Below the pieces are notes generated by a model. That model was not told where the DNA came from. It was given only the letters and a program-made list of their open reading frames with translations, and did no database searches. A DNA stretch of 64,000 nt, taken from the NCBI RefSeq assembly GCF_025244905.1, contig NZ_CP104285.1:4092001-4156000 (forward strand), written 5' to 3'. Positions 48,558 through 60,917 of the stretch are shown piece after piece (position 1 is the stretch's first letter; every line of letters starts with the position of its first letter). The position numbers and the translations under genes were made by a program. This stretch comes from Enterobacter mori (GTDB lineage: Bacteria > Pseudomonadota > Gammaproteobacteria > Enterobacterales > Enterobacteriaceae).

Positions 48558-50690
48558 TTACTCGCCTTGTTCTGCGGCTGGCGCTTCTGGCGCAGCGGCA
48601 GGAGACTGCTCGGTTGCTTCTTTAATGCTCAGACGGATACGGCCCTGACGGTCAACTTCCAGAACCTTAACCGGCACTTCCTGACCCATCTGCAGGTAAT
48701 CGGTCACTTTCTCAACGCGCTTGTCAGCGATCTGAGAGATGTGAACCAGACCTTCTTTACCGCCACCGATGGCAACGAACGCGCCAAAGTCAACGATACG
48801 GGTCACTTTACCGGCGTAGACACGACCCACTTCGATCTCAGCAGTGATCTCTTCGATGCGGCGGATAGCGAATTTCGCTTTTTCGCCGTCGGTTGCTGCG
48901 ATTTTCACAGTACCGTCATCTTCGATTTCGATCGTGGTGCCAGTCTCTTCGGTCAGCGCACGGATTACGGAACCGCCCTTACCGATAACGTCTTTGATCT
49001 TGTCTGGATTGATCTTGATGGTGTGGATACGCGGAGCGAACTGAGAAATGTCGCCACGTGGCGCGTTAATCGCCTGTTCCATCACACCCAGGATGTGCAG
49101 ACGCGCACCTTTAGCCTGGTTCAGAGCAACCTGCATAATCTCTTTGGTGATACCTTCAATTTTGATATCCATCTGCAGCGCAGAGATACCTTCGCGGGAA
49201 CCCGCGACTTTGAAGTCCATATCGCCCAGGTGGTCTTCGTCGCCCAGGATGTCAGACAGAACAACAAAGTTGTCGCCTTCTTTCACCAGACCCATAGCGA
49301 TACCAGCCACAGCGGCTTTGATTGGTACGCCTGCATCCATCAGCGCCAGAGAGGCACCACACACGGAAGCCATGGAAGAAGAACCGTTAGATTCGGTGAT
49401 TTCAGAAACCACACGAACGGTGTACGGGAATTTGTCAGCTTCTGGCATCACTGCCAGCACGCCGCGCTTCGCCAGACGACCGTGACCAATTTCACGACGC
49501 TTCGGCGAGCCAACCATACCGGTTTCACCTACGGAGTACGGAGGGAAGTTGTAGTGGAACAGGAAGCTGTCAGTACGCTCGCCCATCAGTTCGTCGATGT
49601 TCTGTGCGTCACGTGCGGTACCCAGGGTCGCGGTAACCAGGGCCTGCGTTTCGCCACGGGTGAACAATGCGGAACCGTGAGTACGTGGCAGTACGCCAGT
49701 ACGAACGTCCAGACCACGGATCATATCTTTTTCACGTCCATCGATACGCGGTTCACCTGCCAGTACGCGGCTGCGAACGGTGTTTTTCTCGATAGCGTGC
49801 AGAATTTCGCTCAGCTCATTAGCATCCAGGGACTCATCTTCAGCCACCAGCGTCGCGATGGTTTCTGATTTGATGACGTCAACCTGAGCGTAACGCTCTT
49901 GTTTGTCGGTGATGCGGTATGCATCGCTCAGGCGTGCGCCTGCCAGTGCAGCAACGCGAGCATTCAGCGCGTCGTTGACGGCTTCTGGCTGCCAGTCCCA
50001 ACGTGGTTTACCGGCTTCTTTCACCAGATCGTTGATGTTCTGGATAACAATCTGCTGCTGATCGTGGCCAAACACCACAGCGCCCAGCATCTGGTCTTCG
50101 CTCAGCAGTTCAGCTTCGGATTCCACCATCAGAACTGCCGCTTCGGTACCGGCAACCACCAGGTCCAGCTTACTTTCTTTCAGCTCTTCCTGAGTTGGGT
50201 TCAGCACGTACTGGTCGTTGATGTAGCCAACGCGCGCGGCACCGATTGGGCCATTGAATGGAATACCAGACAGTGACAGGGCAGCAGATGCGCCGATCAT
50301 CGCAACGATATCCGGGTTAACCTGTGGGTTAACGGAAACAACGGTCGCGATAACCTGTACTTCGTTAACGAAGCCTTCCGGGAACAGCGGACGAACCGGG
50401 CGGTCAATCAGACGCGCGATCAGGGTTTCGCCTTCGCTTGGACGGCCTTCACGACGGAAGAAGCCACCCGGGATTTTACCGGCAGCGTAGGTACGCTCCT
50501 GGTAGTTAACGGTCAGCGGGAAAAAGTCCTGACCTGGTTTAGCTTTTTTCTGGCCAACAACGGTAACGAATACCGCGGTGTCATCCATGCTTACCATAAC
50601 GGCAGCAGTAGCCTGACGTGCCATCATGCCGGTTTCCAGCGTGACGGTATGTTGACCATACTGGAATTTACGAACGATCGGATTCAGCAA
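48558..50690 (-). CDS. pnp: Polynucleotide phosphorylase
   Basis: 3'-5' phosphorolytic exoribonuclease and core degradosome enzyme. 710 residues: two RNase PH domains (about 1-220 and 310-550), KH domain (about 550-615, [12 protein letters not shown]) and S1 domain (about 620-690), then an Ala/Glu/Pro-rich tail. The start is TTG at 50690 ([10 protein letters not shown]), the same rare codon as in E. coli. Its leader carries the RNase III hairpin used for autoregulation. Confidence 0.97.
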   Translation of the reverse strand: MLNPIVRKFQYGQHTVTLETGMMARQATAAVMVSMDDTAVFVTVVGQKKAKPGQDFFPLTVNYQERTYAAGKIPGGFFRREGRPSEGETLIARLIDRPVRPLFPEGFVNEVQVIATVVSVNPQVNPDIVAMIGASAALSLSGIPFNGPIGAARVGYINDQYVLNPTQEELKESKLDLVVAGTEAAVLMVESEAELLSEDQMLGAVVFGHDQQQIVIQNINDLVKEAGKPRWDWQPEAVNDALNARVAALAGARLSDAYRITDKQERYAQVDVIKSETIATLVAEDESLDANELSEILHAIEKNTVRSRVLAGEPRIDGREKDMIRGLDVRTGVLPRTHGSALFTRGETQALVTATLGTARDAQNIDELMGERTDSFLFHYNFPPYSVGETGMVGSPKRREIGHGRLAKRGVLAVMPEADKFPYTVRVVSEITESNGSSSMASVCGASLALMDAGVPIKAAVAGIAMGLVKEGDNFVVLSDILGDEDHLGDMDFKVAGSREGISALQMDIKIEGITKEIMQVALNQAKGARLHILGVMEQAINAPRGDISQFAPRIHTIKINPDKIKDVIGKGGSVIRALTEETGTTIEIEDDGTVKIAATDGEKAKFAIRRIEEITAEIEVGRVYAGKVTRIVDFGAFVAIGGGKEGLVHISQIADKRVEKVTDYLQMGQEVPVKVLEVDRQGRIRLSIKEATEQSPAAAPEAPAAEQGE

Positions 50691-50766
50691 AGTTCTGTCC
50701 TTTCTTAAATGTATGACAGCACACCACAGGTGTGCTGACGATTTAACCCGACCTTCTTCGCATCCT

Positions 50767-50818
50767 CGCGACTAATGACAACCGACACCCCCATGGGTGA
50801 AGCCTCTCATTAGCCGCG
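50767..50818 (-). promoter_or_regulatory. pnp leader hairpin (RNase III / PNPase autoregulation)
   Basis: In the pnp 5' leader, CGCGGCTAATGA pairs with TCATTAGTCGCG (one mismatch) around an inner stem CACCC/GGGTG. In E. coli RNase III cuts this stem and PNPase then degrades the small arm to repress its own translation. It lies about 75-130 bases upstream of the TTG start. Confidence 0.82.
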
Positions 50819-50888
50819 CGAACCTCTGCAATGAAGATCATTTATAGCAACAATACAATAGTTTCCAGTGAATTGCTGCCGTCTGGTT

Positions 50889-50916
50889 GAAAAAAGGGGC
50901 CATCAGGCCCCCTTTT
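50889..50916 (-). terminator. rpsO terminator
   Basis: Minus-strand GGGGCC-TGAT-GGCCCC (50896-50911) with flanking A/T pairs and six following T residues, 17 bases past the rpsO stop. In E. coli the equivalent allows partial read-through to pnp. Confidence 0.9.
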
Positions 50917-50932
50917 CTGAAACTCGCAAGAC

Positions 50933-51298
<366 letters not shown>

Positions 51299-51310
51299 TT
51301 AAGCGGCGAT

Positions 51311-51339
51311 ATTCTACTCGTCTCCCCTGCTTATCGCAA
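51311..51339 (-). promoter_or_regulatory. rpsO promoter
   Basis: Minus-strand TTGCGA (51339-51334), 17-base spacer, TAGAAT (51316-51311), between truB and rpsO. It starts a transcript with a leader of about 100 bases, enough for the S15 autoregulatory structure. Confidence 0.75.
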
Positions 51340-51357
51340 GGTGAGGTGTTATCGCCG

Positions 51358-52308
51358 TCACGCTTCGACCGGATACTCGACGACCAGACGACGCGGCGCA
51401 ACGCGCCCTTCACCGTCCATTTCGCCCATACCGATGAATTTCCCGTCGTCACCTTCCGTCACGCGTACCAGCCCTTCAAGCGGCGCATCCGCCGTACGAA
51501 CCGGGTTTCCGTTCTTAAAGTAAACGGACGATGTTAAAGGAAGATTAACGATCGGAAAGTCCGCCGCCGGACTGTCCATTGGCATCAGCAAGGGATCCAG
51601 CAATTCTGCTGGCGCTATTCCCTGCACTTCCGCTTGTTCAACCAGCTCGCGAAGATGCTCAAGCGTCACCATGCGTTCGACCGGATACTTGCTGACAGCC
51701 AGACGACGCAGGTAAATCACATGCGCCCCGCAGCCCAGCTTTTCACCGAGGTCGTCGATGATGGTACGAATATAGGTGCCTTTCGAACAGTGTACTTCCA
51801 GCTCCAGCTCATCGCCTTCATGGCGAATGAACAGCAGTTCATACACGGTAATCGGACGGGCTTCACGCGGAACGTCGATGCCCTGGCGCGCATATTCGTA
51901 GAGCTTCTTGCCCTGATATTTCAGCGCCGAATACATCGACGGCACCTGCATCGTGTCACCACGGAAGCTTTCCAGCGCCGCATCAAGCTGCTCTGCGCTG
52001 AAGGTCACCGGGCGCTCTTCCACGACCTGGCCATCCGCGTCGGAGGTATCCGTGCGCTGACCCAGTTTAGCGATAACGCGATAACGCTTATCGGAATCCA
52101 GCAGGTACTGGGAGAACTTTGTGGCCTCTCCCAGACAGACCGGCAGCATACCGGTCGCCAGCGGATCCAGCGCACCCGTATGGCCCGCACGGTTGGCGTT
52201 AAAAATACGCTTCACTTTTTGCAGTACGTCGTTGCTGGATGCGCCCTGCGGTTTATCCAGCAGCAGTACGCCATGCACGTCGCGACCGCGACGACGAGGA
52301 CGACTCAT
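51358..52308 (-). CDS. truB: tRNA pseudouridine-55 synthase TruB
   Basis: Makes pseudouridine 55 in the T-loop of tRNAs. The catalytic Asp48 is in [13 protein letters not shown]...G(A/T)SS and a C-terminal PUA-like domain are present. 316 residues versus 314. Its ATG overlaps the rbfA stop (TGATG). Confidence 0.97.
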   Translation of the reverse strand: MSRPRRRGRDVHGVLLLDKPQGASSNDVLQKVKRIFNANRAGHTGALDPLATGMLPVCLGEATKFSQYLLDSDKRYRVIAKLGQRTDTSDADGQVVEERPVTFSAEQLDAALESFRGDTMQVPSMYSALKYQGKKLYEYARQGIDVPREARPITVYELLFIRHEGDELELEVHCSKGTYIRTIIDDLGEKLGCGAHVIYLRRLAVSKYPVERMVTLEHLRELVEQAEVQGIAPAELLDPLLMPMDSPAADFPIVNLPLTSSVYFKNGNPVRTADAPLEGLVRVTEGDDGKFIGMGEMDGEGRVAPRRLVVEYPVEA

Positions 52309-52712
52309 CAGTCCTCCTTGCTGTCGTCCGCTGGGTTCACACGACGCTCATCGTCATGTTTCACCACGCTGGTTACCAGGTTGGACATGCGCATACCTTC
52401 TACCAGCGAGTTATCGTAGAAGAAGGTCAGCTCAGGCACGATACGCAGACGCATCGCTTTGCCGAGCAGAGAGCGGATGAAACCAGAGGCTTCCTGCAGC
52501 GCTTTAATGCCGTTTTTTACCGCGGCTTCGTCCTGATCGTTCAGGAAAGTCACGAACACTTTGGCATACGCCAGATCGCGGGACATCTCAACGCCAGACA
52601 CGGTGGTCATCATGCCAATACGCGGGTCTTTGATTTCGCGCTGCAGGATGAGCGCGATCTCTTTTTGCATTTCCTGCGCCACGCGCTGTGGGCGACCGAA
52701 TTCTTTCGCCAT
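52308..52712 (-). CDS. rbfA: Ribosome-binding factor A
   Basis: KH-fold 30S maturation factor important in cold adaptation. The start at 52712 ([16 protein letters not shown]) has GGAG upstream and gives 134 residues against 133 in E. coli; six further upstream codons are not supported. A hairpin terminator and REP unit separate it from infB. Confidence 0.96.
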   Translation of the reverse strand: MAKEFGRPQRVAQEMQKEIALILQREIKDPRIGMMTTVSGVEMSRDLAYAKVFVTFLNDQDEAAVKNGIKALQEASGFIRSLLGKAMRLRIVPELTFFYDNSLVEGMRMSNLVTSVVKHDDERRVNPADDSKED

Positions 52713-52728
52713 AATAAATTCTCCAGAC

Positions 52729-52753
52729 AAAAAAGGGGCTAAAAGCCCCTTTT
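52729..52753 (-). terminator. Intra-operon terminator between infB and rbfA
   Basis: Minus-strand AAAAGGGGCT/AGCCCCTTTT stem with a 3-base loop followed by T residues (A-run 52729-52734). It overlaps nothing coding and would lower rbfA-truB expression from upstream promoters. Confidence 0.82.
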
Positions 52754-52762
52754 AAAATTATT

Positions 52763-52793
52763 GCCGGGTGGCGCTTCGCTTACCCGGCCTACG
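52763..52793. repeat. REP unit between infB and rbfA
   Basis: GCCGGGTggcgcttcgcttACCCGGC followed by CTACG, same subtype as the 12772 and 59489 units in inverted orientation. Confidence 0.82.
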
Positions 52794-52818
52794 TCAGCCA
52801 ATCTTCAGTCGACGAAGA

Positions 52819-55506
52819 TTACGCGATGGTACGCTGAATTTCGATGATCTCGAACACTTCGATCATATCGCCAACGCGAACGTCGTTGTAGTTCTTCACG
52901 CCGATACCACATTCCATGCCGTTACGGACTTCGTTAACGTCATCTTTGAAGCGGCGCAGGGATTCCAGCTCGCCTTCGTAGATAACCACGTTGTCACGCA
53001 GTACGCGGATAGGGTTGTGACGCTTGATGTTACCTTCGGTAACCATACAGCCCGCGATCGCACCGAATTTCGGTGATTTGAACACGTCACGTACTTCAGC
53101 CAGACCGATGATCTGCTGTTTCAGCTCAGGAGAGAGCATGCCGCTCATCGCTGCTTTCACTTCGTCAATCAGGTTATAGATGACGGAGTAGTAGCGCAGA
53201 TCCAGGCTTTCGGATTCAATCACTTTACGCGCAGACGCATCCGCACGAACGTTGAAGCCAACCAGGATAGCGTTGGAGGCAGCAGCCAGGGTTGCGTCGG
53301 TTTCGGTGATACCACCTACGCCAGAACCGATGATCTTCACTTTCACTTCGTCGGTAGACAGTTTCAGCAAGGAGTCGGAGATCGCTTCCACAGAACCCTG
53401 AACGTCAGCTTTCAGAACGATATTCACTTCGTGAACTTCGCCCTCGGTCATGTTTGCGAACATGTTCTCGAGTTTAGATTTCTGCTGACGAGCCAGTTTA
53501 ACTTCACGGAATTTACCCTGACGATACAGTGCAACTTCACGCGCTTTCTTCTCATCACGCACAACGGTCACTTCGTCACCGGCAGCCGGAACACCGGACA
53601 GGCCCAGGATTTCCACTGGAATGGATGGACCTGCTTCCAGCACTTCCTGACCCAGTTCGTTACGCATCGCACGAACGCGACCGTATTCGAAACCACACAG
53701 AACGATGTCGCCTTTGTGCAGGGTACCTTCGCGAACCAGAACGGTTGCAACCGGACCACGACCTTTATCCAGGAAGGATTCGATCACCGCACCGCTCGCC
53801 ATACCATTACGGATCGCTTTCAGCTCCAGAACTTCAGCCTGCAGCAGAATAGCGTTCAGCAGGTCGTCGATACCGGTACCCGCTTTTGCAGATACTGGGA
53901 TGAACTGCGCTTCACCGCCCCACTCTTCCGGCATAACGCCGTACTGAGACAGTTCGTTCTTCACGCGATCCATATCGGCTTCTGGCTTATCGATTTTGTT
54001 GACTGCAACAACCAGAGGTACCTGCGCCGCTTTTGCGTGCTGGATAGCTTCGATGGTCTGTGGCATCACGCCGTCGTCTGCTGCAACAACCAGTACAACG
54101 ATATCCGTAGCCTGAGCACCACGAGCACGCATTGAGGTAAACGCTGCGTGGCCTGGGGTATCCAGGAAGGTGATCATGCCGTTTTCGGTTTCTACGTGGT
54201 AAGCACCGATGTGCTGGGTAATACCACCCGCTTCGCCGGAGGCAACCTTCGTAGAACGAATGTAGTCAAGCAGAGAGGTTTTACCGTGGTCAACGTGACC
54301 CATGATGGTCACAACCGGTGCACGCGGTTCAGCCGCTGCGCCGGTGTCACGGTCGCTCATTACCGCTTCTTCCAGCTCGTTTTCACGACGCAGGATAACT
54401 TTGTGGCCCATCTCTTCAGCAACCAGCTGTGCGGTTTCCTGATCGATAACCTGGTTGATGGTCGCCATGGCACCCAGCTTCATCATCGCTTTGATGACCT
54501 GAGAACCTTTAACAGCCATCTTGTTCGCCAGATCGCCAACGGTGATGGTTTCACCAATCACAACGTCACGGTTAACGGCCTGAGCTGGCTTCTGGAAGCC
54601 CTGCTGCAGAGCGGAACCTTTACGCTTGCCGCCTTTACCACCGCGAACAGCTGCACGCGCTTCTTCACGGTCAGCTTTAGATTCAGCGTGCTTGTTGCCT
54701 TTTTTCGCTGGACGCGCGGCTTTCGCACTGCGAGTACGACCGCGACCACCTTCAACTTCACGGTCGTTGTCGTCTTCAGCCTGACGCGCGTGCTGAGAAG
54801 TGGTCACATGATAGTCGCTGGTGTCTTCAGTCGTTTCAGCGGTATTCACACCATTCTTCTCGTTTTCTTCTGCCATACGGCGCGCTTCTTCAGCGACACG
54901 GCGAGCTTCTTCTTCCAGCTTACGGCGGGCTTCTTCTTCCGCTTTACGCTTCAGCTCGGCAGCTTCATTTTCACGGCGGGCTTTTTCAGCCTGGGCGGTT
55001 TTGGTCATTTCGTCTGTCTGTTGATTGCTCACTTTGTCTTTTTCCGCAGCGTCACGCTTCACTTTATCACTTGCGTCGCGTTTCGCTTTTTCTGCGGCCT
55101 CACGTTCAGCTTTTAATTCTGCTTCACGTTTGGCGGTTGCTTCCGCCGCACGCTGAGCTTGTTCTTCCGCTTCACGCTGTGCCTGCTCTTCCGCGGCAAG
55201 GCGTTCTGCCTCTTGCGGATCACGTTTTACAAAGGTGCGCGTCTTGCGGACTTCAATTTGTACCGATTTGCTTTTGCCACCGGTACCAGGGATGTTTAAC
55301 GTGCTACGCGTTTTGCGCTGCAGCGTTAACTTGTCAGGCGTAGAACCGTGTTCGCGGTTCAGGTGCGTTAACAAGGTTTGTTTTTCTTGCGCGGTCACCG
55401 AGTCATCAGCGGACTTCGGGATCCCTGCATCAGCAAATTGCTGTACCAGGCGGTCCACGGAGGTCTGAATCTCAGCAGCCAGCGATTTTACAGTTACATC
55501 AGTCAT
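52819..55506 (-). CDS. infB: Translation initiation factor IF-2
   Basis: GTPase that brings fMet-tRNA to the 30S subunit. 895 residues (E. coli 890). An N-terminal domain (1-50) is followed by a charged helical region rich in A, E, K and R (about 95-210), then the G domain with GHVDHGKT at 403-410, DTPGH and NKID, and the C-terminal fMet-tRNA-binding domains. An in-frame GTG at 55032 (residue 159, VSNQQTDE) matches the known internal start of IF2-2 in E. coli, so two or more isoforms are likely. Confidence 0.97.
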   Translation of the reverse strand: MTDVTVKSLAAEIQTSVDRLVQQFADAGIPKSADDSVTAQEKQTLLTHLNREHGSTPDKLTLQRKTRSTLNIPGTGGKSKSVQIEVRKTRTFVKRDPQEAERLAAEEQAQREAEEQAQRAAEATAKREAELKAEREAAEKAKRDASDKVKRDAAEKDKVSNQQTDEMTKTAQAEKARRENEAAELKRKAEEEARRKLEEEARRVAEEARRMAEENEKNGVNTAETTEDTSDYHVTTSQHARQAEDDNDREVEGGRGRTRSAKAARPAKKGNKHAESKADREEARAAVRGGKGGKRKGSALQQGFQKPAQAVNRDVVIGETITVGDLANKMAVKGSQVIKAMMKLGAMATINQVIDQETAQLVAEEMGHKVILRRENELEEAVMSDRDTGAAAEPRAPVVTIMGHVDHGKTSLLDYIRSTKVASGEAGGITQHIGAYHVETENGMITFLDTPGHAAFTSMRARGAQATDIVVLVVAADDGVMPQTIEAIQHAKAAQVPLVVAVNKIDKPEADMDRVKNELSQYGVMPEEWGGEAQFIPVSAKAGTGIDDLLNAILLQAEVLELKAIRNGMASGAVIESFLDKGRGPVATVLVREGTLHKGDIVLCGFEYGRVRAMRNELGQEVLEAGPSIPVEILGLSGVPAAGDEVTVVRDEKKAREVALYRQGKFREVKLARQQKSKLENMFANMTEGEVHEVNIVLKADVQGSVEAISDSLLKLSTDEVKVKIIGSGVGGITETDATLAAASNAILVGFNVRADASARKVIESESLDLRYYSVIYNLIDEVKAAMSGMLSPELKQQIIGLAEVRDVFKSPKFGAIAGCMVTEGNIKRHNPIRVLRDNVVIYEGELESLRRFKDDVNEVRNGMECGIGVKNYNDVRVGDMIEVFEIIEIQRTIA

Positions 55507-55530
55507 GCTGTTCCTTCCTGCTACAGTTTA

Positions 55531-57033
55531 TTACGCTTCGTCGCCGAACCAGCAAATATTACGTGCGGCCATGATGAGCTCGCCGGCTTTCTCGTCGGTT
55601 AAACCTTCGATATCAGCCAGGTCATCAACGCCTTGCTCAGCGAGATCTTCCAGCGTACAAACACCACGGGCAGCCAGCTTGAACGCAATCGCACGATCAA
55701 GACCTTCCAGATTCAGCAGGTCATCAGCCGGCTTCTTATCGCCAAGGCTTTCTTCCTGAGCCAGTGCCAGGGTGGTCAGTGCGTTTTTAGCGCGTTCACG
55801 CAGGGCTTCAACAGTTTGTTCATCCAGACCGTCAATTTCCAGCAGCTCTTTCATTGGCACATAGGCCAGTTCTTCCAGCGTAGAGAAACCTTCTTCAACC
55901 AGAACAGTGGCGAAGTCTTCGTCAATGTCGAGGTATTTAGTGAAGGTATCGATCGCCGCATGGGCTTCAGCCTGATGCTTAGCCTGCAGGTCATCAACGG
56001 TCATCACGTTGAGTTCCCAGCCGCTCAGCTGTGACGCCAGACGTACGTTCTGACCGTTACGGCCAATCGCCTGCGCCAGGTTGCCCGCTTCTACAGCGAT
56101 ATCCATGGTGTGTTTGTCTTCGTCAACAACGATAGACGCGACATCAGCCGGAGCCATTGCGTTGATCACGAACTGCGCCGGGTTGTCGTCCCACAGAACG
56201 ATATCGATACGCTCGCCGCCCAGTTCGGTCGAAACCGCCTGAACGCGCGCGCCGCGCATACCGACGCAAGCACCGACCGGGTCGATACGCTTGTCGTTGG
56301 TTTTCACCGCGATTTTCGCACGGGAGCCCGGATCGCGAGCCGCCGCTTTGATCTCGATAACTTCTTCGCCGATTTCAGGCACTTCGATACGGAACAGTTC
56401 AACCAGCATTTCTGGTTTAGAACGGGTCACGAACAGCTGTGCACCACGTGCTTCAGGACGCACGGCGTACAGAACACCACGGATACGGTCGCCTGGGCGG
56501 AAGTTTTCACGCGGCAGCATGTCTTCGCGCAGGATCACGGCTTCAGCGTTACCCGGCATCCCTTCGGATTTGATCTCCAGAGAGATGTTGTCGCGATTCA
56601 CTTTCTTCACCACGCCGGTGATGATTTCGCCTTCCTGATCGCGGAACTGATCGACAACCAGCGCACGCTCGGCTTCGCGAACTTTCTGCACGATAACCTG
56701 TTTAGCGGTCTGGGTTGTGATACGGTCGAAGGTCACAGATTCAATCTGATCTTCAACGTACTCACCCACATTCAGACTTTCGTCTTCATAACGTGCCGCT
56801 TCCAGCGTGATCTCTTTGGTCGGCTGGGTCACTTCTTCAACGATTACCCAACGACGGAATGTATCGAAGTCACCGCTTTTACGATCGATTTCTACGCGAA
56901 CATCGATCTCTTGTTCGTATTTTTTCTTGGTTGCTGTAGCCAGTGCACTTTCCAGCGCTTCGAAAATCTTCTCACGCGGCAGTGATTTCTCGTTGGAGAC
57001 GGCTTCAACAACAGCCAAAATTTCTTTGTTCAT
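55531..57033 (-). CDS. nusA: Transcription termination/antitermination factor NusA
   Basis: RNA-polymerase-associated factor for pausing, termination and antitermination. Order: N-terminal polymerase-binding domain (1-130), S1 (about 135-200), KH1 and KH2 (about 230-345), and two acidic repeats (about 365-495). 500 residues against 495 in E. coli. It begins 28 bases after rimP and is followed by infB after 24 bases. Confidence 0.97.
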   Translation of the reverse strand: MNKEILAVVEAVSNEKSLPREKIFEALESALATATKKKYEQEIDVRVEIDRKSGDFDTFRRWVIVEEVTQPTKEITLEAARYEDESLNVGEYVEDQIESVTFDRITTQTAKQVIVQKVREAERALVVDQFRDQEGEIITGVVKKVNRDNISLEIKSEGMPGNAEAVILREDMLPRENFRPGDRIRGVLYAVRPEARGAQLFVTRSKPEMLVELFRIEVPEIGEEVIEIKAAARDPGSRAKIAVKTNDKRIDPVGACVGMRGARVQAVSTELGGERIDIVLWDDNPAQFVINAMAPADVASIVVDEDKHTMDIAVEAGNLAQAIGRNGQNVRLASQLSGWELNVMTVDDLQAKHQAEAHAAIDTFTKYLDIDEDFATVLVEEGFSTLEELAYVPMKELLEIDGLDEQTVEALRERAKNALTTLALAQEESLGDKKPADDLLNLEGLDRAIAFKLAARGVCTLEDLAEQGVDDLADIEGLTDEKAGELIMAARNICWFGDEA

Positions 57034-57061
57034 CGCGGGCTTTTCACCTCAATCCAGACTG

Positions 57062-57514
57062 TTAAAAGTGGGGAACCAGGTTCGCCTTCTGGATATTACT
57101 CAGCGCGAACACTTCATCTTTGCCTTCGACTGTCACCGTGATCATTTCACCATCAACGGCTTTGATAATTCCCTGCCATTTACGGCGGTTCTGTACGGCC
57201 ATACGCAGAACGAGAGCCACTTCTTCACCGGTAAAGCGCACATAGTGCTCGGCCGTGAACATCGGGCGATCGAGGCCAGGTGAGGAAACTTCCAGGTTGT
57301 ACGCAACGGTAATCGGGTCTTCAACATCAAGAACCGCACTCACCTGGTGGCTAACATCAGCACAATCATCAACATTGATGCCATCTTCACTATCAATATA
57401 GATGCGCAGCGTCGATGTACGGCCGCGAACGAATTCGATGCCGACCAGTTCGTAGCCCAGTGCTTCGACCGGTGCAGTAATCATCTCTGTTAATTTTTGC
57501 TCTAATGTGGACAA
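57062..57514 (-). CDS. rimP: Ribosome maturation factor RimP
   Basis: 30S assembly factor. TTG at 57514 ([11 protein letters not shown]) is the likely start, with a G-rich site (GGGGGTGGG) directly upstream; it gives 150 residues, the E. coli length. A second TTG at 57526 would give 154. First protein gene of the metY-rimP-nusA-infB operon. Confidence 0.95.
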   Translation of the reverse strand: MSTLEQKLTEMITAPVEALGYELVGIEFVRGRTSTLRIYIDSEDGINVDDCADVSHQVSAVLDVEDPITVAYNLEVSSPGLDRPMFTAEHYVRFTGEEVALVLRMAVQNRRKWQGIIKAVDGEMITVTVEGKDEVFALSNIQKANLVPHF

Positions 57515-57573
57515 GCCCACCCCCAAGACATAAAAAAAGGGCGTAAAGCCCAGTTATTCTGTAGTCAGATAAC

Positions 57574-57598
57574 AAAAAACCCCGATAAATCGGGGCTT
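57574..57598 (-). terminator. Terminator between metY and rimP
   Basis: Minus-strand CCCCGA-TTTA-TCGGGG (57580-57595) followed by six T residues. A second, weaker hairpin GGGC-TTTAC-GCCC with seven T residues lies at 57532-57551. Together they would separate abundant tRNA transcription from the downstream protein genes. Confidence 0.85.
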
Positions 57599-57721
57599 TA
57601 GATAACTGAACCCTATAGCCACAACTGTGGCCTGGAGCACTCTCCGAAAGAATTTTTTCAAATCCAGCTACGAAGGCTCTAAGTCTTCACAGTATATTTG
57701 AAAAAGAACTTTATGGGAAAG

Positions 57722-57798
<77 letters not shown>

Positions 57799-57856
57799 CC
57801 TGAAACGTGGCAAATTCTACGCGTTTTGGGTAGAAAATGCAAATAATGCTGGGATT

Positions 57857-57874
57857 TGGTACCGAAGACGGGAC
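57857..57874 (-). repeat. tRNA-Leu 3'-end-like fragment in the metY leader
   Basis: Reads GTCCCGTCTTCGGTACCA on the minus strand; 16 of 18 bases match the leuU 3' end at 59623-59640, including the terminal CCA. It lies just downstream of the metY promoter, so it would be in the 5' leader of the precursor. Confidence 0.55.
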
Positions 57875-57889
57875 GTAAAATCGGCGTTT

Positions 57890-57919
57890 AGTATATTGAT
57901 AGTTGGCCCCGCCTGTCAA
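57890..57919 (-). promoter_or_regulatory. Promoter of the metY-rimP-nusA-infB operon
   Basis: Minus-strand TTGACA (57919-57914), 18-base spacer, TATACT (57895-57890). Preceded by GTCGCC and followed by a leader of about 85 bases to metY. A second candidate minus-10 TAGAAT at 57819-57814 could start transcripts about 9 bases before the mature tRNA. Confidence 0.8.
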
Positions 57920-58001
57920 GGCGACTTCCGCCAGAGCGATCAGACCAAATTTTTTACAAAAAACGCGTGAGTCTCTTCCGGTCTTCGGCAAAAGATGATT
58001 A

Positions 58002-58036
58002 AATGAATACTCACTTATTTTGCATAAAAATGCACA
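58002..58036 (+). promoter_or_regulatory. Tandem ARG boxes upstream of argG
   Basis: Two adjacent ArgR-type palindromic boxes: AATGAATACTCACTTATT (58002-58019) and TTTGCATAAAAATGCACA (58019-58036). Their near-contiguous spacing fits binding of one ArgR hexamer; they end about 50 bases before argG and likely cover its promoter. E. coli argG has a very similar pair. Confidence 0.8.
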
Positions 58037-58058
58037 AGAGAGCGAAAGCGGTCTCTAA

Positions 58059-59432
<1,374 letters not shown>

Positions 59433-59448
59433 TCGCTGATGTAACATG

Positions 59449-59477
59449 CAAAAGGCGTCCTGGGGACGCCTTTTTTT
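59449..59477 (+). terminator. argG terminator
   Basis: AAAGGCGTC/GACGCCTTT hairpin (59451-59473, short loop) followed by seven T residues, 20 bases past the argG stop. Confidence 0.92.
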
Positions 59478-59488
59478 ATCTGGATTTC

Positions 59489-59553
59489 GTAGGCCCGGTA
59501 AGCGCAGCGCCACCGGGCAACATGGCGGGTGGCGCTGCGCTTACCCGCCCTAC
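59489..59553. repeat. BIME-like pair of inverted REP units
   Basis: Two REP units facing each other: 59489-59518 (GTAGGCCCGGT...ACCGGGC) and 59524-59553 (GGCGGGT...ACCCGCCCTAC), separated by 5 bases. They sit between the argG and leuU terminators, where convergent transcription meets. Confidence 0.85.
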
Positions 59554-59583
59554 AAAAGATCGGCGCCCCATAATCTACAGACG

Positions 59584-59610
59584 AAAAAAAAGACGTCTTT
59601 CGACGTCTTT
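59584..59610 (-). terminator. leuU terminator
   Basis: Minus-strand AAAGACGTC-GAAA-GACGTCTTT stem followed by about eight T residues, 13 bases past the tRNA 3' end. Confidence 0.92.
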
Positions 59611-59622
59611 CTTCTGGAATAT

Positions 59623-59709
59623 TGGTACCGAGGATGGGACTCGAACCCACAAGCCCGTTAGGGCACTACCACCTCAAGGTAGCGTGTCTACCAATTCCAC
59701 CACCTCGGT
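59623..59709 (-). tRNA. leuU: tRNA-Leu (GAG)
   Basis: 87 nt with encoded CCA and a long class II variable arm. Acceptor stem ACCGAGG/CCTCGGT, anticodon loop TTGAGGT (anticodon GAG, reading CUC/CUU), T-arm GGGTTCGAGTCCC. It lies 9 bases after secG and is probably processed from the secG transcript, as in E. coli. Confidence 0.97.
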
Positions 59710-59718
59710 ACGGAATAC

Positions 59719-60051
59719 TTACTGCGGGATATCGCTGGTTGGCTTAGCCGGTGCAGCTGGCTGAGTCTGCTCAGTTTTTGCTGGTGCGCTCAGATTTTCC
59801 CACTCGCTTCCTTTACTGGTCTTGTTGCTGTTGATATTGCCCAGCACCAGACTGATGATGAAGAACAGCGTAGCCAGAATCGCCGTTGTGCGGGTCATGA
59901 AGTTCGCAGAACCACTTGAACCAAACAGCGTACCGGAAGCGCCTGCTCCGAAGGAGGCTCCCATATCAGCGCCTTTACCTTGCTGCAGCATGATCAGCGC
60001 TACGAGAGCGATGGCTACAATAAGGAAAATAACTAAAAGAGCTTCGTACAT
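59719..60051 (-). CDS. secG: Protein translocase subunit SecG
   Basis: Small SecYEG subunit. The start at 60051 (MYEALLVIFLIVAIALVAL) gives 110 residues, the E. coli length; the frame open to 60099 is not used. Two membrane helices are visible (about 1-21 and 53-72) with the GxGADMGASFGAG loop between. In E. coli glmM lies directly upstream; here the upstream neighbour is a T6SS hcp gene. Confidence 0.96.
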   Translation of the reverse strand: MYEALLVIFLIVAIALVALIMLQQGKGADMGASFGAGASGTLFGSSGSANFMTRTTAILATLFFIISLVLGNINSNKTSKGSEWENLSAPAKTEQTQPAAPAKPTSDIPQ

Positions 60052-60269
60052 AATCAACCTGTTCCTTGCGGATTTGCCGCATACCAATGCTTCGACCAAT
60101 TAGCAGGATTTCTGTTTCCCACTGAAGCGGGTGTGAATACTAACCAAAGCGAATGTGCTTCGCAAGGGCAATTTTGACGCATTGTATCAACTGCGGAAAA
60201 AAACAGCAAAAAGCCATCAAAAGTTTAAAAACAGAACTGCAACTGCCTCACTTTTAAGCACTTATCCAG

Positions 60270-60291
60270 AAAGCGCGCTTGCGCGCGCTTT
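60270..60291 (-). terminator. Terminator downstream of hcp
   Basis: Nine-bp stem AAAGCGCGC/GCGCGCTTT with a 4-base loop, immediately after the hcp stop. T-runs are short on both strands (TTTTTCTT on plus; CTGG on minus), so efficiency on the hcp side is uncertain. Confidence 0.6.
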
Positions 60292-60294
60292 TTC

Positions 60295-60813
60295 TTACGC
60301 TTCGATTGGCGCACGCCAGTCATCAGCACCAGACGTACCTGATACAGTATGTTCCCAGGTAATCTTACGATAAGCCAGAGACACTTTTACCAGCTGTGTA
60401 AACTCCGCCTTCTGCAGATCCTGACAGTGCGGCATCTGGCAGTCGATATCCACAATGGTCGCATCATCCAGGATGGTTGAGAAGAAGTGTTCCTGCTTGC
60501 CTTCAATTGACGTGCGATACCATTTCATTTCAACTTTAGGCAGCATCTCGCCGGAAGCCAGGGCATTGTAAAGAAGAGGAACCGCTTTATTCAATGCAAC
60601 AGTGAATCTGAACGGTTTATGCGCACGCTGGCCTGATGGCTGGCCTGACTGCGGATCGGTCGGAACCGTAACGACATGTTCGAATTCCTGAACCAGCATC
60701 TGGTCCTCATGTCCCTGAACATAGATGTTACCGACAGAGTCAGATGTGAACGCACCGGAAGTAATGTTACCCTGGGTTTTGCCCTGGATTGAGATATAAC
60801 ATGGAGTTGGCAT
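60295..60813 (-). CDS. hcp: Type VI secretion tube protein Hcp
   Basis: 172-residue Hcp, the hexameric ring protein that stacks into the T6SS inner tube and can carry small effectors. Family features: MPTPCYISIQGKTQGNIT at the N-terminus, QEFEHVVTVPTDPQSGQ, and the C-terminal HTVSGTSGADDWRAPIEA. There is no C-terminal effector extension. AAAGGAAA precedes the ATG. It stands apart from the T6SS core genes; a sigma-54-like promoter lies upstream. Confidence 0.95.
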   Translation of the reverse strand: MPTPCYISIQGKTQGNITSGAFTSDSVGNIYVQGHEDQMLVQEFEHVVTVPTDPQSGQPSGQRAHKPFRFTVALNKAVPLLYNALASGEMLPKVEMKWYRTSIEGKQEHFFSTILDDATIVDIDCQMPHCQDLQKAEFTQLVKVSLAYRKITWEHTVSGTSGADDWRAPIEA

Positions 60814-60917
60814 TTCAATTTCCTTTGAAAAAAAACCATTAGTTAAGTGAAAAAAAACATCCTGTCTCTTTTCACAACAGAAGAGAATATTCAGCGTCCA
60901 GCGGAATAAAACATCTC

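Noticed and set aside
54148..55116. 322-codon frame antisense to infB, and similar frames antisense to deaD and pnp
   Set aside because: Codon-bias shadows of highly expressed genes; no ribosome binding sites or known domains.
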